Of a stretch of DNA of 64,000 nucleotides, positions 26,340 to 35,721 are shown piece after piece. This DNA comes from Ferranicluibacter rubi (GTDB lineage Bacteria > Pseudomonadota > Alphaproteobacteria > Rhizobiales > Rhizobiaceae), in assembly GCF_011603255.1 (NCBI RefSeq), contig NZ_JAANCM010000007.1:124001-188000 (forward strand). The letters are read 5' to 3'. Positions within the stretch are counted from its first letter, which is position 1, and the number at the start of each line of letters is the position of its first letter. The position numbers and the translations under genes were made by a program. The notes beneath the pieces were generated by a model that was given only the letters and a program-made list of their open reading frames with translations, was not told where the DNA came from and made no database searches.

Positions 26340-26788
26340 ACGATTGCGCGCAACTGCGCCTCCTGTCGAGCGCATGTACGCGCGCGCGAAGCTGTGATTG
26401 GCAATGCCTGATCCGTCATAACCCTGTCCCTAGCGTTGAGCCCGCAAACCCTGAATCCACGCGACGACTGCAGCTCAAAGCAGCCTAAGCGTGGCGAGCG
26501 AGCCGACGTTTCCTCATAGATTTGTAGGAAACGCGACACGGATGTCGTTGATGAGAAATGATTGGTCGACCACGGAGATCCGTATCATTCGGATCAGGGT
26601 CCGGCGCGTAACCGGGCCAATCTTGACAACTGACGTTTGCATAGAGGTGGTTAATGTTGAATAAATAAATTGCTAAAGTGTGTGAACACAAGCGTTTTCC
26701 GGCAAAAGTGGGATTGCCGAAAATGCTTGCGTTTCATGTTTCTTGCAGGCTCGCCGAGCCGTCGCGGACGTGGTTCTCCCGCCCGCTG
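26340..26788. other. Intergenic region upstream of the cheW-mcp operon
   Basis: 449 bases separate the phosphatase gene stop (26789) from the cheW start (26339), both on the minus strand. The promoter of the chemotaxis operon should lie near 26340-26450. An imperfect long hairpin is placed at 26690-26728. No gene was recognised. Confidence 0.4.
26690..26728 (-). terminator. Long imperfect hairpin after the phosphatase gene
   Basis: AAGCGTTTTCCGGCA (26690-26704) pairs with TGCCGAAAATGCTT (26715-26728) around a 10-base loop, with one mismatch and one bulge. It lies about 60 bases past the stop at 26789. It may end or stabilise the transcript. Its form also resembles dispersed intergenic palindromes of rhizobial genomes. 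Confidence 0.5.
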
Positions 26789-27565
26789 TCAGCCCTTGAT
26801 GATCTCCGGCCAGAGAGCCGCCGTTGCGTCCAGCAGGGGGGCCGTGCCGGCAGCAATCCAGGGGATGTCGCTGTCAGCTCTGGTGCCGATGCGGACGTTA
26901 AGGCCGGCTTCGCGGGCAAGCACGGCGCCGCCAGCAATGTCCCACATGGTGGTGATTTTCTGCAGGTGACCGTCGAAAATGCCGCGGGCAGCAAAGACCA
27001 GCGAGACCGAGGTGGTGTGCAGCGCCTCGACCACCCAGCCCGCTTGCCGAAGACCGGTATGCAGAGCGCCGATCTCGGCAATGTCGTCGTGCGCGCTGTC
27101 GCCGAGCGAGACGACGCGGACATCGCCCAGAGGAGCGCTGCGGGCGAGCGTCACGCCGTTGCGCAGGAGGCCGGTGCCCTCAGCCGCGCTATAAACCTCG
27201 CCGAAGACGGGAAGGGAGACCACGCCGAGGTCCGGTCGGCCGTTCGTGACATGGCCGAGCGAGATGCCCCAGAGCGGCGAGCCTCGCAGGAAGTTCGAGG
27301 TGCCGTCGATCGGATCGATGATCCAGTAGGCCTCGCCGCCGACGCCGCCGAGCTCCTCGCCGACGATCGTCTCGCCTGGGAACGCCGCGTCGATACGCTG
27401 GCGGATCAGCGTCTCGATGCTGGTATCGGCTTCGGATACGAAGTCCTGGAAGCCTTTTTCCCGCGTGGCGATCGCGTCGCGCGCGGCAAAGAAGGCGAGC
27501 GCTTCGTGCATGGCCTCCTCGACGATGACGGTTGCCTTCGACAGCCGGTCTTGCGTGTTCGTCAT
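26789..27565 (-). CDS. Inositol-monophosphatase family phosphatase
   Basis: The start at ATG 27565 overlaps the phosphodiesterase stop (ATGA). The 258-residue enzyme has the family metal sites: 'FVSEADTSIE', 'ETIVGEELGG' (Glu pair), 'WIIDPIDGTSNFLRG' (core DPIDGT motif) and 'MWDIAGGAVLAREAGLNV'. It is a Mg-dependent phosphomonoesterase, cytosolic. Coupling to a glycerophosphodiester phosphodiesterase and an ABC importer suggests it acts on the phosphorylated product of an imported phosphodiester, such as inositol phosphate or glycerol phosphate. A histidinol-phosphate or CysQ-type role is an alternative. Confidence 0.85.
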   Translation of the reverse strand: MTNTQDRLSKATVIVEEAMHEALAFFAARDAIATREKGFQDFVSEADTSIETLIRQRIDAAFPGETIVGEELGGVGGEAYWIIDPIDGTSNFLRGSPLWGISLGHVTNGRPDLGVVSLPVFGEVYSAAEGTGLLRNGVTLARSAPLGDVRVVSLGDSAHDDIAEIGALHTGLRQAGWVVEALHTTSVSLVFAARGIFDGHLQKITTMWDIAGGAVLAREAGLNVRIGTRADSDIPWIAAGTAPLLDATAALWPEIIKG

Positions 27566-28485
27566 GCCGCATCTCCCTCGTTTTGCGTGGCCCAAGCGCG
27601 AAATGCCTCGATCTCATCCGTCTGGATCGCGCCGACACCCGCTTGTTTCAGCCGGCTCCAGACCGCATGCGGGTCGTGAAGCGCGCGGCTGTCGTTGTAG
27701 TCGAGGCAATGGGAGACATCGAGTGTGTTGATCCAGACGCGGATATTCTGGCGGGTGAGTTCTTCGCGGGCGGCCGCGATGTCGTCGATATCGTCGAACT
27801 TGACCTCGATCATCGGCGCGCGGAGGGTAGCGATGCGGCGAAGGTCTTCGGCGAAGCGGTCTTTGCGAACCCGAAACATCGGCATATGCGGGATGCGGCC
27901 GAACCAGTCGGCGTCCAGAATTGGAAAACGCGTCGCATTGATGTCGATATCGGTCTTGACGAGAACCTGTGACTCGACGCCGAGCCGTAGAACCGTCTCC
28001 ATGACGGCCGGCAGGTCGCGCTCGAACTTCGTGTCGATGTTGACGGCGATGCGGCCCCGCGCGGCCTCGAGGATTTCCTCCAGCGTCGGCACGGACTCCT
28101 GCGTCGCTGCGGCGCCCTTTCCGCCGGCGCCGACCTTCAGGCGGGCGTTGCGAACGGTGTCGAAGGAAAGTTCCGCGACAATGCCAGTGCCAGTCGTCGT
28201 GCGGTCGAGCGTCTTGTCGTGGATGACGACGAGGTGCCCGTCGGCGGTTGCCTGTGTGTCGATCTCGACCATTTCGACGCGGGCCGCGATGGCCGCCTCG
28301 ATGGAGGCGATCGAATTTTCCGCCGTGGTCTTCCAGAAGCCGCGATGGGCGATGGTGAGGATGGCGGGATTGTCGCGCGAGGCCATGAGGAGGACGTCGG
28401 GTGTGTGAAACGGTGCGGCGGCGAGGCGGCTTTGGGAGGTGGGCATGAGGTCTTGCTTTCGGTTCGTGTTGCGGTGTGCGGACAT
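27562..28485 (-). CDS. Glycerophosphodiester phosphodiesterase
   Basis: The 307-residue GDPD-family enzyme shows 'ILTIAHRGFWKTTAENSIAS' (the HR..ENT-type motif), 'VEIDTQATADGHLVVIHDKT' with the catalytic E-D-H set and 'LDRTTTGTG', and a C-terminal 'GAIQTDEIEAF'. It hydrolyses glycerophosphodiesters to glycerol-3-phosphate and an alcohol. There is no signal peptide, so it acts in the cytosol on imported substrate. ATG 28485 overlaps the permease stop; ATG 28446 is an alternative that would shorten the leader. It lies in the ABC operon. Confidence 0.9.
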   Translation of the reverse strand: MSAHRNTNRKQDLMPTSQSRLAAAPFHTPDVLLMASRDNPAILTIAHRGFWKTTAENSIASIEAAIAARVEMVEIDTQATADGHLVVIHDKTLDRTTTGTGIVAELSFDTVRNARLKVGAGGKGAAATQESVPTLEEILEAARGRIAVNIDTKFERDLPAVMETVLRLGVESQVLVKTDIDINATRFPILDADWFGRIPHMPMFRVRKDRFAEDLRRIATLRAPMIEVKFDDIDDIAAAREELTRQNIRVWINTLDVSHCLDYNDSRALHDPHAVWSRLKQAGVGAIQTDEIEAFRAWATQNEGDAA

Positions 28486-29351
28486 CAGATCTTGCCCATG
28501 CCGGCCGCCATCAGGTCGTCGCGCAGCACGCGGCCGGCGATGACGAAGATAACGAGGGCGGGCAGGAGCAGGAGGAAGGAGACGATGGAGGCAAGCGGCA
28601 GCTGCATCGAATAGGGATCGAGATACATGTAGAGCTTGATCGGCAGCGTCTCGACCACAGGGGCGCCGACGATGAAGGATTTGTCGAACTCCTCGAAGCT
28701 GCCGACGAAGGACATCAAGCCGCCGGCCAGAAGCCCGGGCACGGCGAGCGGCAGTACGATATGCCTTACGATGCCGAACGTGCCGGCGCCGAGCGAGCGG
28801 GCGGCATGGAGGAGGTCGTCGGGGATCGTCTCGAGGGCCGCCGTCATCAGCCGGATCATCAGCGGCAGGGTGCCGACGATCTGCACGAGGATAACGCCGG
28901 CGACCGAATAGGCAAGGCCGAGCGCCAGAAACACCTGGCCGATGCCCACAGCCACCACGATGCCGGGAATGATGATCGGTGCGAGGATGAAGATCTCCAC
29001 CGCCCGCTTCAGCCGGAAGGGAAACCGCGCCATGGCCCAGGCCGTGGGCAGGGCAATGAGGGCCGTGGCGAAGGTGACGACAAAGGCGATGACGATGCTG
29101 TTGATCGCGGCGCGCAACAGGCCGCTATCGCCGAGCACGCCGGCCCAGCGCTCGGTCGTGTAGCTTTGCGGCAGCACATGCGGCGGCGGCCAGCCATCGG
29201 CGATGCTCCAGAGGAACATCAGCCCGAGCGGCAGGGCGATTGCCAGGAACAGGAAGGCATAGAGGCCGACCGCAACGGGAAGCCGGTCTTCGCGCGTGAA
29301 GCGCCGTTTGCGGGCGGCGGGCGACAGGGTGTTTTCGGCAAGGGCGCTCAT
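28485..29351 (-). CDS. ABC transporter permease (second subunit)
   Basis: The start at ATG 29351 overlaps the stop of the first permease. The 288-residue protein has about six membrane helices and the ATPase-contact loop 'EALETIPDDLLHAARSLGAG'-like segment ('ALETIPDDLLHAARSLGAGT', about 182-201), typical of PotC/ThiP/AfuB-type permeases. It forms the inner-membrane channel with the gene at 29348-30208. The stop overlaps the phosphodiesterase start. Confidence 0.9.
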   Translation of the reverse strand: MSALAENTLSPAARKRRFTREDRLPVAVGLYAFLFLAIALPLGLMFLWSIADGWPPPHVLPQSYTTERWAGVLGDSGLLRAAINSIVIAFVVTFATALIALPTAWAMARFPFRLKRAVEIFILAPIIIPGIVVAVGIGQVFLALGLAYSVAGVILVQIVGTLPLMIRLMTAALETIPDDLLHAARSLGAGTFGIVRHIVLPLAVPGLLAGGLMSFVGSFEEFDKSFIVGAPVVETLPIKLYMYLDPYSMQLPLASIVSFLLLLPALVIFVIAGRVLRDDLMAAGMGKI

Positions 29352-30208
29352 TTCGTATCTCCGCGTCCATGCGCATCGCCGATGCGCGATGTCAGGGTGT
29401 AATAGGCGACGAGAACGGCGACGGCGAAGGCGCTCAGCACCATGCCCATGGCGAAGACCTGGGGAAACCGGCCCTGATTGAATTCGTTGACCATCAGCAC
29501 GGACAGAGGTCTTGCCGTCGGCGGCCCGACGATATCGGGAATGGCATAGGAGCCCATGGAGCCGATGAAGGTCAGGAGCACGGCCGCCGTGATGCCGGGC
29601 ATGGCGAGCGGCACCTCCACAAGGAAGAAGGTGGCAAGCCGCGACGCTCCGAGCGTGCGGCCCGCAAAGCGGATATCCTCCGGGATCGCGGCAAAGGCGC
29701 TGGTGATGATCAGCGTCATGAACGGGATCTGCTTCCAGACGCTGGCAAGAATGACGCCGACGCCCCAGTCGTCGCGCACGAGTTTCGGCAGCCCGAGCCC
29801 CAGAGGCGCCACCGCCCGGTCGATGAAACCGCCGCGCTCGAAGAGGACGATGATCATCAGGCCGACGATGATGCCGGGAACCGCGAGCGGCAGCTTGTAG
29901 AGACCGCTGAAGAGCTTGCGCCCGACGAAGTGCCGACGGATGGCGAGCGACAGCGGCACGGAGACCAGAAGCGACACGACGACCGGCGCAACCCCGTAAT
30001 AGATGGAGGTGCCGAGCCCACGCAGCATGGAGGGACGCGTGAAGATGCGCACGTACCAAGCAAGCGTGAAGCTGCCATCCTCCAAGCGCAGGCTGCCGAT
30101 GAGGGCGGAGGCCAGCGGGCCGCCGAAGAACAGGAGAAGATAGCCGACACCCGGCGCCAGCAGCAGCGGCAGGAGCAGGCGATGATCGCGAAGCAGCGCC
30201 GGCATCAC
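29348..30208 (-). CDS. ABC transporter permease (first subunit)
   Basis: The 286-residue inner-membrane protein has six predicted helices, beginning 'LLLPLLLAPGVGYLLLFF'. It carries the EAA-like loop 'AIPEDIRFAGRTLGASRLAT' (about 180-199), as in PotB-type permeases. It overlaps the ATPase gene upstream (ATGA-type) and the second permease downstream, so all subunits are made from one message. Substrate specificity comes from the binding protein at 31365-32594. Confidence 0.9.
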   Translation of the reverse strand: MMPALLRDHRLLLPLLLAPGVGYLLLFFGGPLASALIGSLRLEDGSFTLAWYVRIFTRPSMLRGLGTSIYYGVAPVVVSLLVSVPLSLAIRRHFVGRKLFSGLYKLPLAVPGIIVGLMIIVLFERGGFIDRAVAPLGLGLPKLVRDDWGVGVILASVWKQIPFMTLIITSAFAAIPEDIRFAGRTLGASRLATFFLVEVPLAMPGITAAVLLTFIGSMGSYAIPDIVGPPTARPLSVLMVNEFNQGRFPQVFAMGMVLSAFAVAVLVAYYTLTSRIGDAHGRGDTK

Positions 30209-31272
30209 GCGGCTTCTCGGGCGGGCACGCGGTCCTCGATCACCCGGTCCTCGAGCACGGGCAGGCGATCCGGGAACGTCAGCTCCACAGTGCGGCCGGG
30301 CTCGATCAGCGCATCGCCGCCTGCCTGGCTGACCTTCAAGAGGGTCTCGCCGACGGCGACCGTATAGAGCGCGCTTGCGCCCATGAAGGACACGCCGGCA
30401 ACCGTCGCCGGTGCGCTCGAGACGTGATCGCAGGCGCGGATGCCGATGCTTTCCGGTCGCACGGACACCTGGGCCGGACCCATGGCCTCCGTGGCGAGAT
30501 CAACCGGCTGGCCCCAGGGGAGTTGCCCCTGCCGGCCGGAGGCGGTGACGGCGAGCAGATTGGTCTGGCCGAGGAAGCCGGCTGTGAAGGCTTGTTTCGG
30601 CGAGCGGTAAAGCTCCAACGGCGTGCCGATCTCGACCACGCGACCGGCATTCATCACCACGATCCGGTCCGACATGGCCATCGCCTCGGCCTGGTCGTGG
30701 GTGACATAGAGGCTGGTCGCGCCGATACGCCGGTGCAGCGCGACGAGTTCGTGGCGCAGCGTATCGCGCAGCTTCGCATCGAGATTGGAGAGCGGCTCGT
30801 CGAAGAGCAGCAGGTTCGGCTGCATGACGATGGCGCGGGCGAGCGCCACGCGCTGCTGCTGCCCACCGGACAGCTGGCGCGGCATGCGGGCCGTCAGACC
30901 CGTGAGGGTGCAGATGTCGAGTGCATGGGCGATCCGCCTCTGCTGCTCGACCTTCGGCACGTTCTTCATCCGCAGGCCGAAGCGCAGGTTCTGCTCGACC
31001 GTCATGTGTGGAAACAGGGCGTAAGACTGGAACACCATGGCGATGTCGCGCCGTTCGGGCGGCAGCATGTCAATACGCTGGCCGGCGAGGCGGATCTCGC
31101 CGCCGCTCTGCTGGCTGATGCCCATGACGATCCGCAGAAGCGAGGATTTTCCGCAGCCGGACGGGCCGAGAATGGTGACGAACTCGCCCTTTTTGACGCA
31201 GAGCGAGACAGGATGAAGGGCGCGGCTCGCACCGTAATCCTTGGTGATATCGGTGATTGCAAGCATGGTCAT
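30205..31272 (-). CDS. ABC transporter ATP-binding protein (PotA/UgpC-like)
   Basis: The 355-residue ATPase has Walker A '[13 protein letters not shown]' (about 36-48), the Q-loop '[11 protein letters not shown]', signature '[15 protein letters not shown]', Walker B '[16 protein letters not shown]' and the switch '[10 protein letters not shown]'. A C-terminal TOBE-type domain (about 240-345) is present. It powers import through the two downstream permeases. It follows the binding-protein gene after a strong hairpin at 31320-31353. Confidence 0.93.
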   Translation of the reverse strand: MTMLAITDITKDYGASRALHPVSLCVKKGEFVTILGPSGCGKSSLLRIVMGISQQSGGEIRLAGQRIDMLPPERRDIAMVFQSYALFPHMTVEQNLRFGLRMKNVPKVEQQRRIAHALDICTLTGLTARMPRQLSGGQQQRVALARAIVMQPNLLLFDEPLSNLDAKLRDTLRHELVALHRRIGATSLYVTHDQAEAMAMSDRIVVMNAGRVVEIGTPLELYRSPKQAFTAGFLGQTNLLAVTASGRQGQLPWGQPVDLATEAMGPAQVSVRPESIGIRACDHVSSAPATVAGVSFMGASALYTVAVGETLLKVSQAGGDALIEPGRTVELTFPDRLPVLEDRVIEDRVPAREAA

Positions 31273-31319
31273 GGCCGTTTCCCGATGGATCGGAGGGGGT
31301 ATGTCTTTGCGTCGGTCCC

Positions 31320-31353
31320 GACCTCAAGGCGGCGGAAGAGCCGCCTTGAGGTC
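31320..31353 (-). promoter_or_regulatory. Intercistronic 14-bp perfect hairpin
   Basis: GACCTCAAGGCGGC (31320-31333) and GCCGCCTTGAGGTC (31340-31353) pair perfectly around the loop GGAAGA. It lies 12 bases past the binding-protein stop and 48 bases before the ATPase start. No U-run follows. Such hairpins protect the upstream message and reduce read-through, giving more binding protein than membrane subunits. Confidence 0.8.
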
Positions 31354-31364
31354 GGGTGAGCCGG

Positions 31365-32594
31365 CTACTGGTTGAGCACCTTCTCGTCCAGCGCCTCGGA
31401 AAGCGCTGTCGCCATGTCCCAGAAAGCGGTGACGCTGAGGCGCGGATAGACGCTTAATGGCAGCATGTGGGCCTGCGTTTCCGCCGGCACCTGATCGCTG
31501 GTCACATCCGTGCGCGGCGAGCGCGAGGCTTTGCTCTCGAGTTTCCAGAGCTGGAATTCCTTGCTCATGGCCATATCGATTAGGAGCAGGGCGGCGGCCA
31601 CGTGCCGGGCATTGGCCGGCACGAACATGGCATCGCCCGAGCCGATCTGACCCGTTTCAAGCAGCGTCAGGCGGATCGTCTCCGGCACCTGCTTGGTGGC
31701 GAGGAAGGTCATCACTTGGTCTTCCCAGACGGTACCTATGGACAGCTGGCGATTGTTGATGAGGTTGAGCGTATCGGCATTGCCGTTGGTGAGTTCGGCG
31801 ACCGCCAGCAGGCGGCGATAGTAATCCCAGACCGGATCGAGGCATTCCGAGCCCATGGCCCATTCCTCGGCTTCGTCCAACGTCTGGTTCGCGTCGGTCA
31901 GCTGCGCCTTGCAGTCGCCCGTCAGCAGATCGAGCGCCAGCGAATAGAGGAACCCACTGCCGGAGCCGCCCTTGGCGGGCGAGGTGACGCCGAGGCGCTT
32001 GGGATTCTTTTCCGCCCAGGCGAGCAGATCGGTGAAGCTTCTCGGAACCTCCGCGGCCGTCACGACCGCGCTGTCATATCCGATGGCTGTCTGATTGAGG
32101 TGGACGAGCGGAAAGCTGCCGCCATGCGGCTTGCCGAAGATGGTCTCGCTCAGCACCGGATCGTAGTGATCCATATTGGGCAGGATCTTGGTCAGCGCGA
32201 TCTTGCCGACGACCCCCTTTGACGACAGCAGCGGATAGCCGCCACCGCCAGCGAAGTAGACATCGACGGGTGAATCCTGTCCGGCGGCCTGCACGGCGAT
32301 CAGCTGCTGGTTTGCCTGGTCGCCCTTGACGTCGGAATAGCTGACCTTGATGCCGTATTTTGCCTCGAAGCGACGGATCAGCTCCTTCCAGGTGTCGCCG
32401 AAGCTGCCGGCGAAATTGTACATCGTCACAGTACCTTCCGCTTTGGCAGCGGGCACGACGATCTCGTAGAAATTGTCGCGCGTGACCGACGAAAGATCGA
32501 AGGTCAGGTTCTTCATGTTGGTCTCGGCCGCAAGACACGGGGCGGCGGTGGCCGTCAGCGCGAGAACGGCGGCGGCAAGAATGGTCCTGAACAT
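31365..32594 (-). CDS. ABC transporter periplasmic substrate-binding protein
   Basis: The start at ATG 32594 gives a Sec signal peptide (MFRTILAAAVLALTATAAPC, cleavage near 'CLA-AE'); longer in-frame starts would spoil it. The mature protein of about 386 residues is an extracellular solute-binding family 1 / PotD-Fbp-like fold: 'TVTMYNFAGSFGDTWKELIR', 'VDVYFAGGGGYPLLSSKG', 'SIGTVWEDQVMTFL'. It delivers substrate to the permeases encoded downstream. With the phosphodiesterase and phosphatase in the operon, a glycerophosphodiester is a reasonable guess; polyamine or iron are alternatives from fold alone. Confidence 0.88.
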   Translation of the reverse strand: MFRTILAAAVLALTATAAPCLAAETNMKNLTFDLSSVTRDNFYEIVVPAAKAEGTVTMYNFAGSFGDTWKELIRRFEAKYGIKVSYSDVKGDQANQQLIAVQAAGQDSPVDVYFAGGGGYPLLSSKGVVGKIALTKILPNMDHYDPVLSETIFGKPHGGSFPLVHLNQTAIGYDSAVVTAAEVPRSFTDLLAWAEKNPKRLGVTSPAKGGSGSGFLYSLALDLLTGDCKAQLTDANQTLDEAEEWAMGSECLDPVWDYYRRLLAVAELTNGNADTLNLINNRQLSIGTVWEDQVMTFLATKQVPETIRLTLLETGQIGSGDAMFVPANARHVAAALLLIDMAMSKEFQLWKLESKASRSPRTDVTSDQVPAETQAHMLPLSVYPRLSVTAFWDMATALSEALDEKVLNQ

Positions 32595-32678
32595 AGGGGC
32601 TCCTCGGGATCCGATGGGATGTGGGAATGAGAGACATGCCCTTTGGCGACATGCGCGTTTCCGATGGAGACCTATTAC

Positions 32679-32693
32679 TACACCTAGAGTGTA
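32679..32693. promoter_or_regulatory. Possible operator between the binding protein and ROK regulator
   Basis: The inverted repeat TACAC-CTAGA-GTGTA lies in the 218-base divergent region. The surrounding AT-rich sequence (about 32670-32710) contrasts with the GC-rich flanks and probably holds both promoters. It is a candidate binding site for the ROK regulator. Confidence 0.4.
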
Positions 32694-32812
32694 ATATTTA
32701 TGACGGTTTTGTAAAATGTGGGATCGTCGGCCCGACATCGTTGCCGGGCAGGGTCGCGCGCGATATTCCAAACACCATGACGTCAGAGCGAACACGGCCG
32801 GGAGAACGAGAC

Positions 32813-33952
32813 ATGGCAGCGGAACGGGGCGCCCTGTCGCGGGTGCCGCTTGCCAGCGACAACGAGCGCATGATCCTCGATATCATCCGCCGTCATGGCG
32901 CGATGGCGCGCTCGACGATCACCAGCCACACCAACCTCACGCAGCAATCGGTCCACCGGCTGGTCGAGGGGCTGGTTTCTCGCGGGCTGCTGCGCACCGG
33001 CGCGCCGATCGGCGGCATGCGCGGTCAGCCGAGCCCGACCATCGAGCTTGCGCGCGACGGGGCCAGCGCGGTCGGCCTGTCCGTCAACACGGACTCGGTC
33101 ATCCTCAGCATCACCGACCTTGCCTGCAGCATCATCGTGGAAGAGCGCCTGGACCTTCAGCCGTGCGACCGGGAGAAGACGCTGCGCGCCATTGCCGTGA
33201 GGCTCGATGCGTTGTTGGCAGAGCATCATATCCGCAAGAACACGATCGCGGGCCTCGGCTTCTCGATGTCGGGCTTCTTCGTGTCGGAGGATCGCGCCTT
33301 CAACGCGCCGGAGCCGCTCTCCGACTGGTCTCTCCGGGATCTCCGACCAGAGCTGGAGCATACCTTCGGTTTGCCCGTCTGGCTGGAGAACAATGCGACG
33401 ACGGGCGCGATCGGCGAGAGCATGTGCGGCGTCGGCCTCTGGTGCCGGACCTTTGCGTTTCTCTCGTTCAATTACGGCTTCGGCGGCGGGTTGATCCTCG
33501 ACGGCAAGCCGTTCCACGGCTTCCACGGCAATGCCGGCGAGTTCAGCGGCATCTTTATGCCAGGCGAATCCGAACGGCGACCCGCTCTGCAATATCTTCT
33601 GGCACGGCTGCAGGAAAAGGGCATCGGCATCGACAGCGTCGATACGCTGCGACGGGATTTCGACCCCGCATGGCCGGGCGTCGAGGACTGGTTGGCGGAG
33701 ACTTTGCCGCAGGTCGACCGGCTGGTCGCAACGCTCGTCGCCGTTCTCGACCCGCAGGCTATCGTCTTTGGCGGGCAGTTGCCGACGGAGCTTGGGCGCA
33801 TGATGATCGAGCGCGCCCACCTTCCCTCGCAGCGGGTGCACCGTTATGACGTTGGGCCGAAGGAAGCGCGGCTCGTGCTCAGCGAGACGCTCGGAGACGC
33901 CGCCGCCATCGGTGCGGCGCTCCTTCCTTTGAAGGAACGGTATTTTACCTGA
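32813..33952 (+). CDS. ROK-family transcriptional regulator
   Basis: ATG 32813 is chosen because GGGAGAACGAG precedes it; ATG 32777 is in frame without a ribosome site. The 379-residue protein has an N-terminal winged HTH ('GAMARSTITSHTNLTQQSVH', about 24-43) and a ROK sugar-kinase-like domain with 'LGFSMSGFF', 'ENNATTGAIGE' and 'HGNAGEFSGIF'. The zinc-site cysteines usual in Mlc/NagC are not evident after the GNAGE motif. It is divergent to the ABC operon and likely controls it, responding to a sugar-like effector. Confidence 0.88.
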   Translation: MAAERGALSRVPLASDNERMILDIIRRHGAMARSTITSHTNLTQQSVHRLVEGLVSRGLLRTGAPIGGMRGQPSPTIELARDGASAVGLSVNTDSVILSITDLACSIIVEERLDLQPCDREKTLRAIAVRLDALLAEHHIRKNTIAGLGFSMSGFFVSEDRAFNAPEPLSDWSLRDLRPELEHTFGLPVWLENNATTGAIGESMCGVGLWCRTFAFLSFNYGFGGGLILDGKPFHGFHGNAGEFSGIFMPGESERRPALQYLLARLQEKGIGIDSVDTLRRDFDPAWPGVEDWLAETLPQVDRLVATLVAVLDPQAIVFGGQLPTELGRMMIERAHLPSQRVHRYDVGPKEARLVLSETLGDAAAIGAALLPLKERYFT

Positions 33953-34081
33953 CGTCTCCTGTCCCTGCAGAGCCCGCCGAATTTCAAGCAAGATAAAGTG
34001 GTGTTCCACAACGCGTGAATTTTTTGGCGTCGAAATTTGTCGCTTCAGCGCTAATCTTTGGATAGTTGTCCGCCAATCTCT

Positions 34082-34351
34082 TTATCGGACAAACCAAACT
34101 GAAAATTTAAATAACCGACCTATCTTTTCCAATGTTTCAAGCATTGGGTTCGCCGCCCCAGCTTCGATTTCCGCAACATGTCGTCGCGTTAGTGCAAGCA
34201 TATTCGTGAACTCCTCCTGGGTCATGCCGGAACCCTCTCGGATTTCTGCCACCGCATTCGGCAGCCTCAAATCGCCGGTTCGAGCACGCTCCGCCAGTGT
34301 TTGACGGTTTTCGAGAATCTCATCTTTCGTGGGTTTCTTCCACCGAGCCAT
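34082..34351 (-). CDS. HipB-like XRE antitoxin
   Basis: The 89-residue protein carries an HTH_3 domain at about 33-85 ('AVAEIREGSGMTQEEFTNML', 'LTRRHVAEIEAGAANPMLET'). It lies 20 bases after the hipA remnant on the same strand, so the order is hipA then hipB. The frame is intact although the toxin is not. It would bind DNA and repress its own operon, as HipB proteins do. The short C-terminus ends soon after the HTH. Confidence 0.8.
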   Translation of the reverse strand: MARWKKPTKDEILENRQTLAERARTGDLRLPNAVAEIREGSGMTQEEFTNMLALTRRHVAEIEAGAANPMLETLEKIGRLFKFSVWFVR

Positions 34352-34371
34352 TTAGCTGTCCTTCGGCATCA

Positions 34372-35375
34372 CTAGCACGTCGCCAAAACGCTATCCGCGA
34401 TTTCCATCCAGCGGCCCATTGCACGTTCAAGGATTTTTGGCGACGCACCCCTATCGTTTGCCATGGCCGGCGCGTGCCGCAGATGTTCTGCGAATTCGCA
34501 AAGCGAGGCCGCGAGCGCTTTCTGCTCAGCAGGATCAGGCATCACCTCGCGGCAAATACGATTGCTATCGGGAAGGTGATCGCGACCACCATCACGCATG
34601 ATGGCCCATCGGGTGGAGCGTACGATACCCTCTTTGGCGAGCCGCATTGATGCGAAATCAAAGAGCGGAGACAGCCGGATCGTGCCGTTCTGGTGCTTGC
34701 TAAGTGCGGAATTCCGGCCGTGATTATCCGGATTGCCGAGCGCCAGATTGGCGATGTCGTGCTTCAGATGTTCGACAATGCCCGTGAAGGGATCCGCTGA
34801 ATATTGGCGCAGAACGTCGATACCGGCCTCGTGCGTGTCAACATGGCCGAAATCGGCAACGCCGATCGCTGACACCAGGCTTTCCTGGCCCAGCCTGACG
34901 GTTCCACCGCCTTGTCTCTTTATCCGGTCGAAACGGGGAATGATCAGAACGCCCTCGGCATAGATCGAGGGTTCGCTGACCTTCGGACCGATCTCTAGAG
35001 CGATCCGCGAATGGAGGGCTTCGCCTTCGAGGATCGGGCGGTCCACGGGCTCGTTACTGCTAAGTAACTTGCCGATGGACGTGACACACGGACTCATCAT
35101 CGCTCACAAGGCTGTCGGGATAATACAGCCCGTCATTTGCCTGTGTCATCGAGACCTTCGGCCATTTGCCTTGCAGGCCGCTTGAGCCGGAGGCAAGCCT
35201 TGCGAAACGATCGGCGACTTCCATGAAGCGAGCAGATCGCTTAAGGATCTCCGCCTCCGTCACCCCCTGGCGCTCAACACTGCGCGGCCGTTCCTATTCA
35301 GGTTCCGCCTCTTCTTTGATGCGGATATTGCCTACAGGCGGAAGATGCCCAAAATATAGCGATTCTTACGCCTGT
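34372..35375 (-). pseudogene. hipA toxin kinase, damaged C-terminal part
   Basis: HipA-like sequence begins about 35372 with 'LYFGHLPPVGNIRIKEEAEP', then meets a TAG (near 35318). It continues as 'VERQGVTEAEILKRSARFME' and 'LASGSSGLQGKWPKVSMTQ', then shifts frame near 35075. The last 242 codons are open: 'SNEPVDRPILEGEALHSRIA', 'IIPRFDRIKRQGG', 'LALGNPDNHGRNSAL' (catalytic loop) and 'LSPLFDFASM' (metal-binding DFG-like). The gene has at least one nonsense and one frameshift change and lacks its N-terminus, a matching piece of which lies at 37140-37430. It should be inactive. Confidence 0.8.
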
Positions 35376-35493
35376 ATTTAATATCATATACTCGTCAGCT
35401 TTGGCTCTGCACTCCTTGGCGTTGGAGTGATGATTTCCCGGCTGATTGATTCACTCTACTGAATGTCATCCCGGCAAGAAGAGGACTGAATGC

Positions 35494-35721
35494 ATGTCGA
35501 GAGTGTTTCGCGCAATGACGACACGAGAGTGGCTTGCTGTCGCCTTCATGATCGCGTTCCCGCTCTTGGTGGTAGCTCGACATCTGACCATCGATCAGCC
35601 GAACGAGTTCGACTACTTTTTTCTCGTAGTCACGGCAATCGTTGCCCTGATCCTTGATGCGGTGATCGTCGCTCTCATCGCTTGGAATGTTTCTCGCAGG
35701 ATCAGGGCAGGGCGGCACTGA
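35494..35721 (+). CDS. Small two-helix membrane protein, unknown function
   Basis: The start at ATG 35494 is preferred over 35446. The 75-residue product has two likely membrane helices ('EWLAVAFMIAFPLLVVARHL' and 'YFFLVVTAIVALILDAVIVA') and a basic C-terminus. I do not recognise it. Its end overlaps the start of the following Rap1a-like gene by 40 bases, so the two may be co-expressed. It lies in the segment between the two hipA pieces. Confidence 0.55.
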   Translation: MSRVFRAMTTREWLAVAFMIAFPLLVVARHLTIDQPNEFDYFFLVVTAIVALILDAVIVALIAWNVSRRIRAGRH

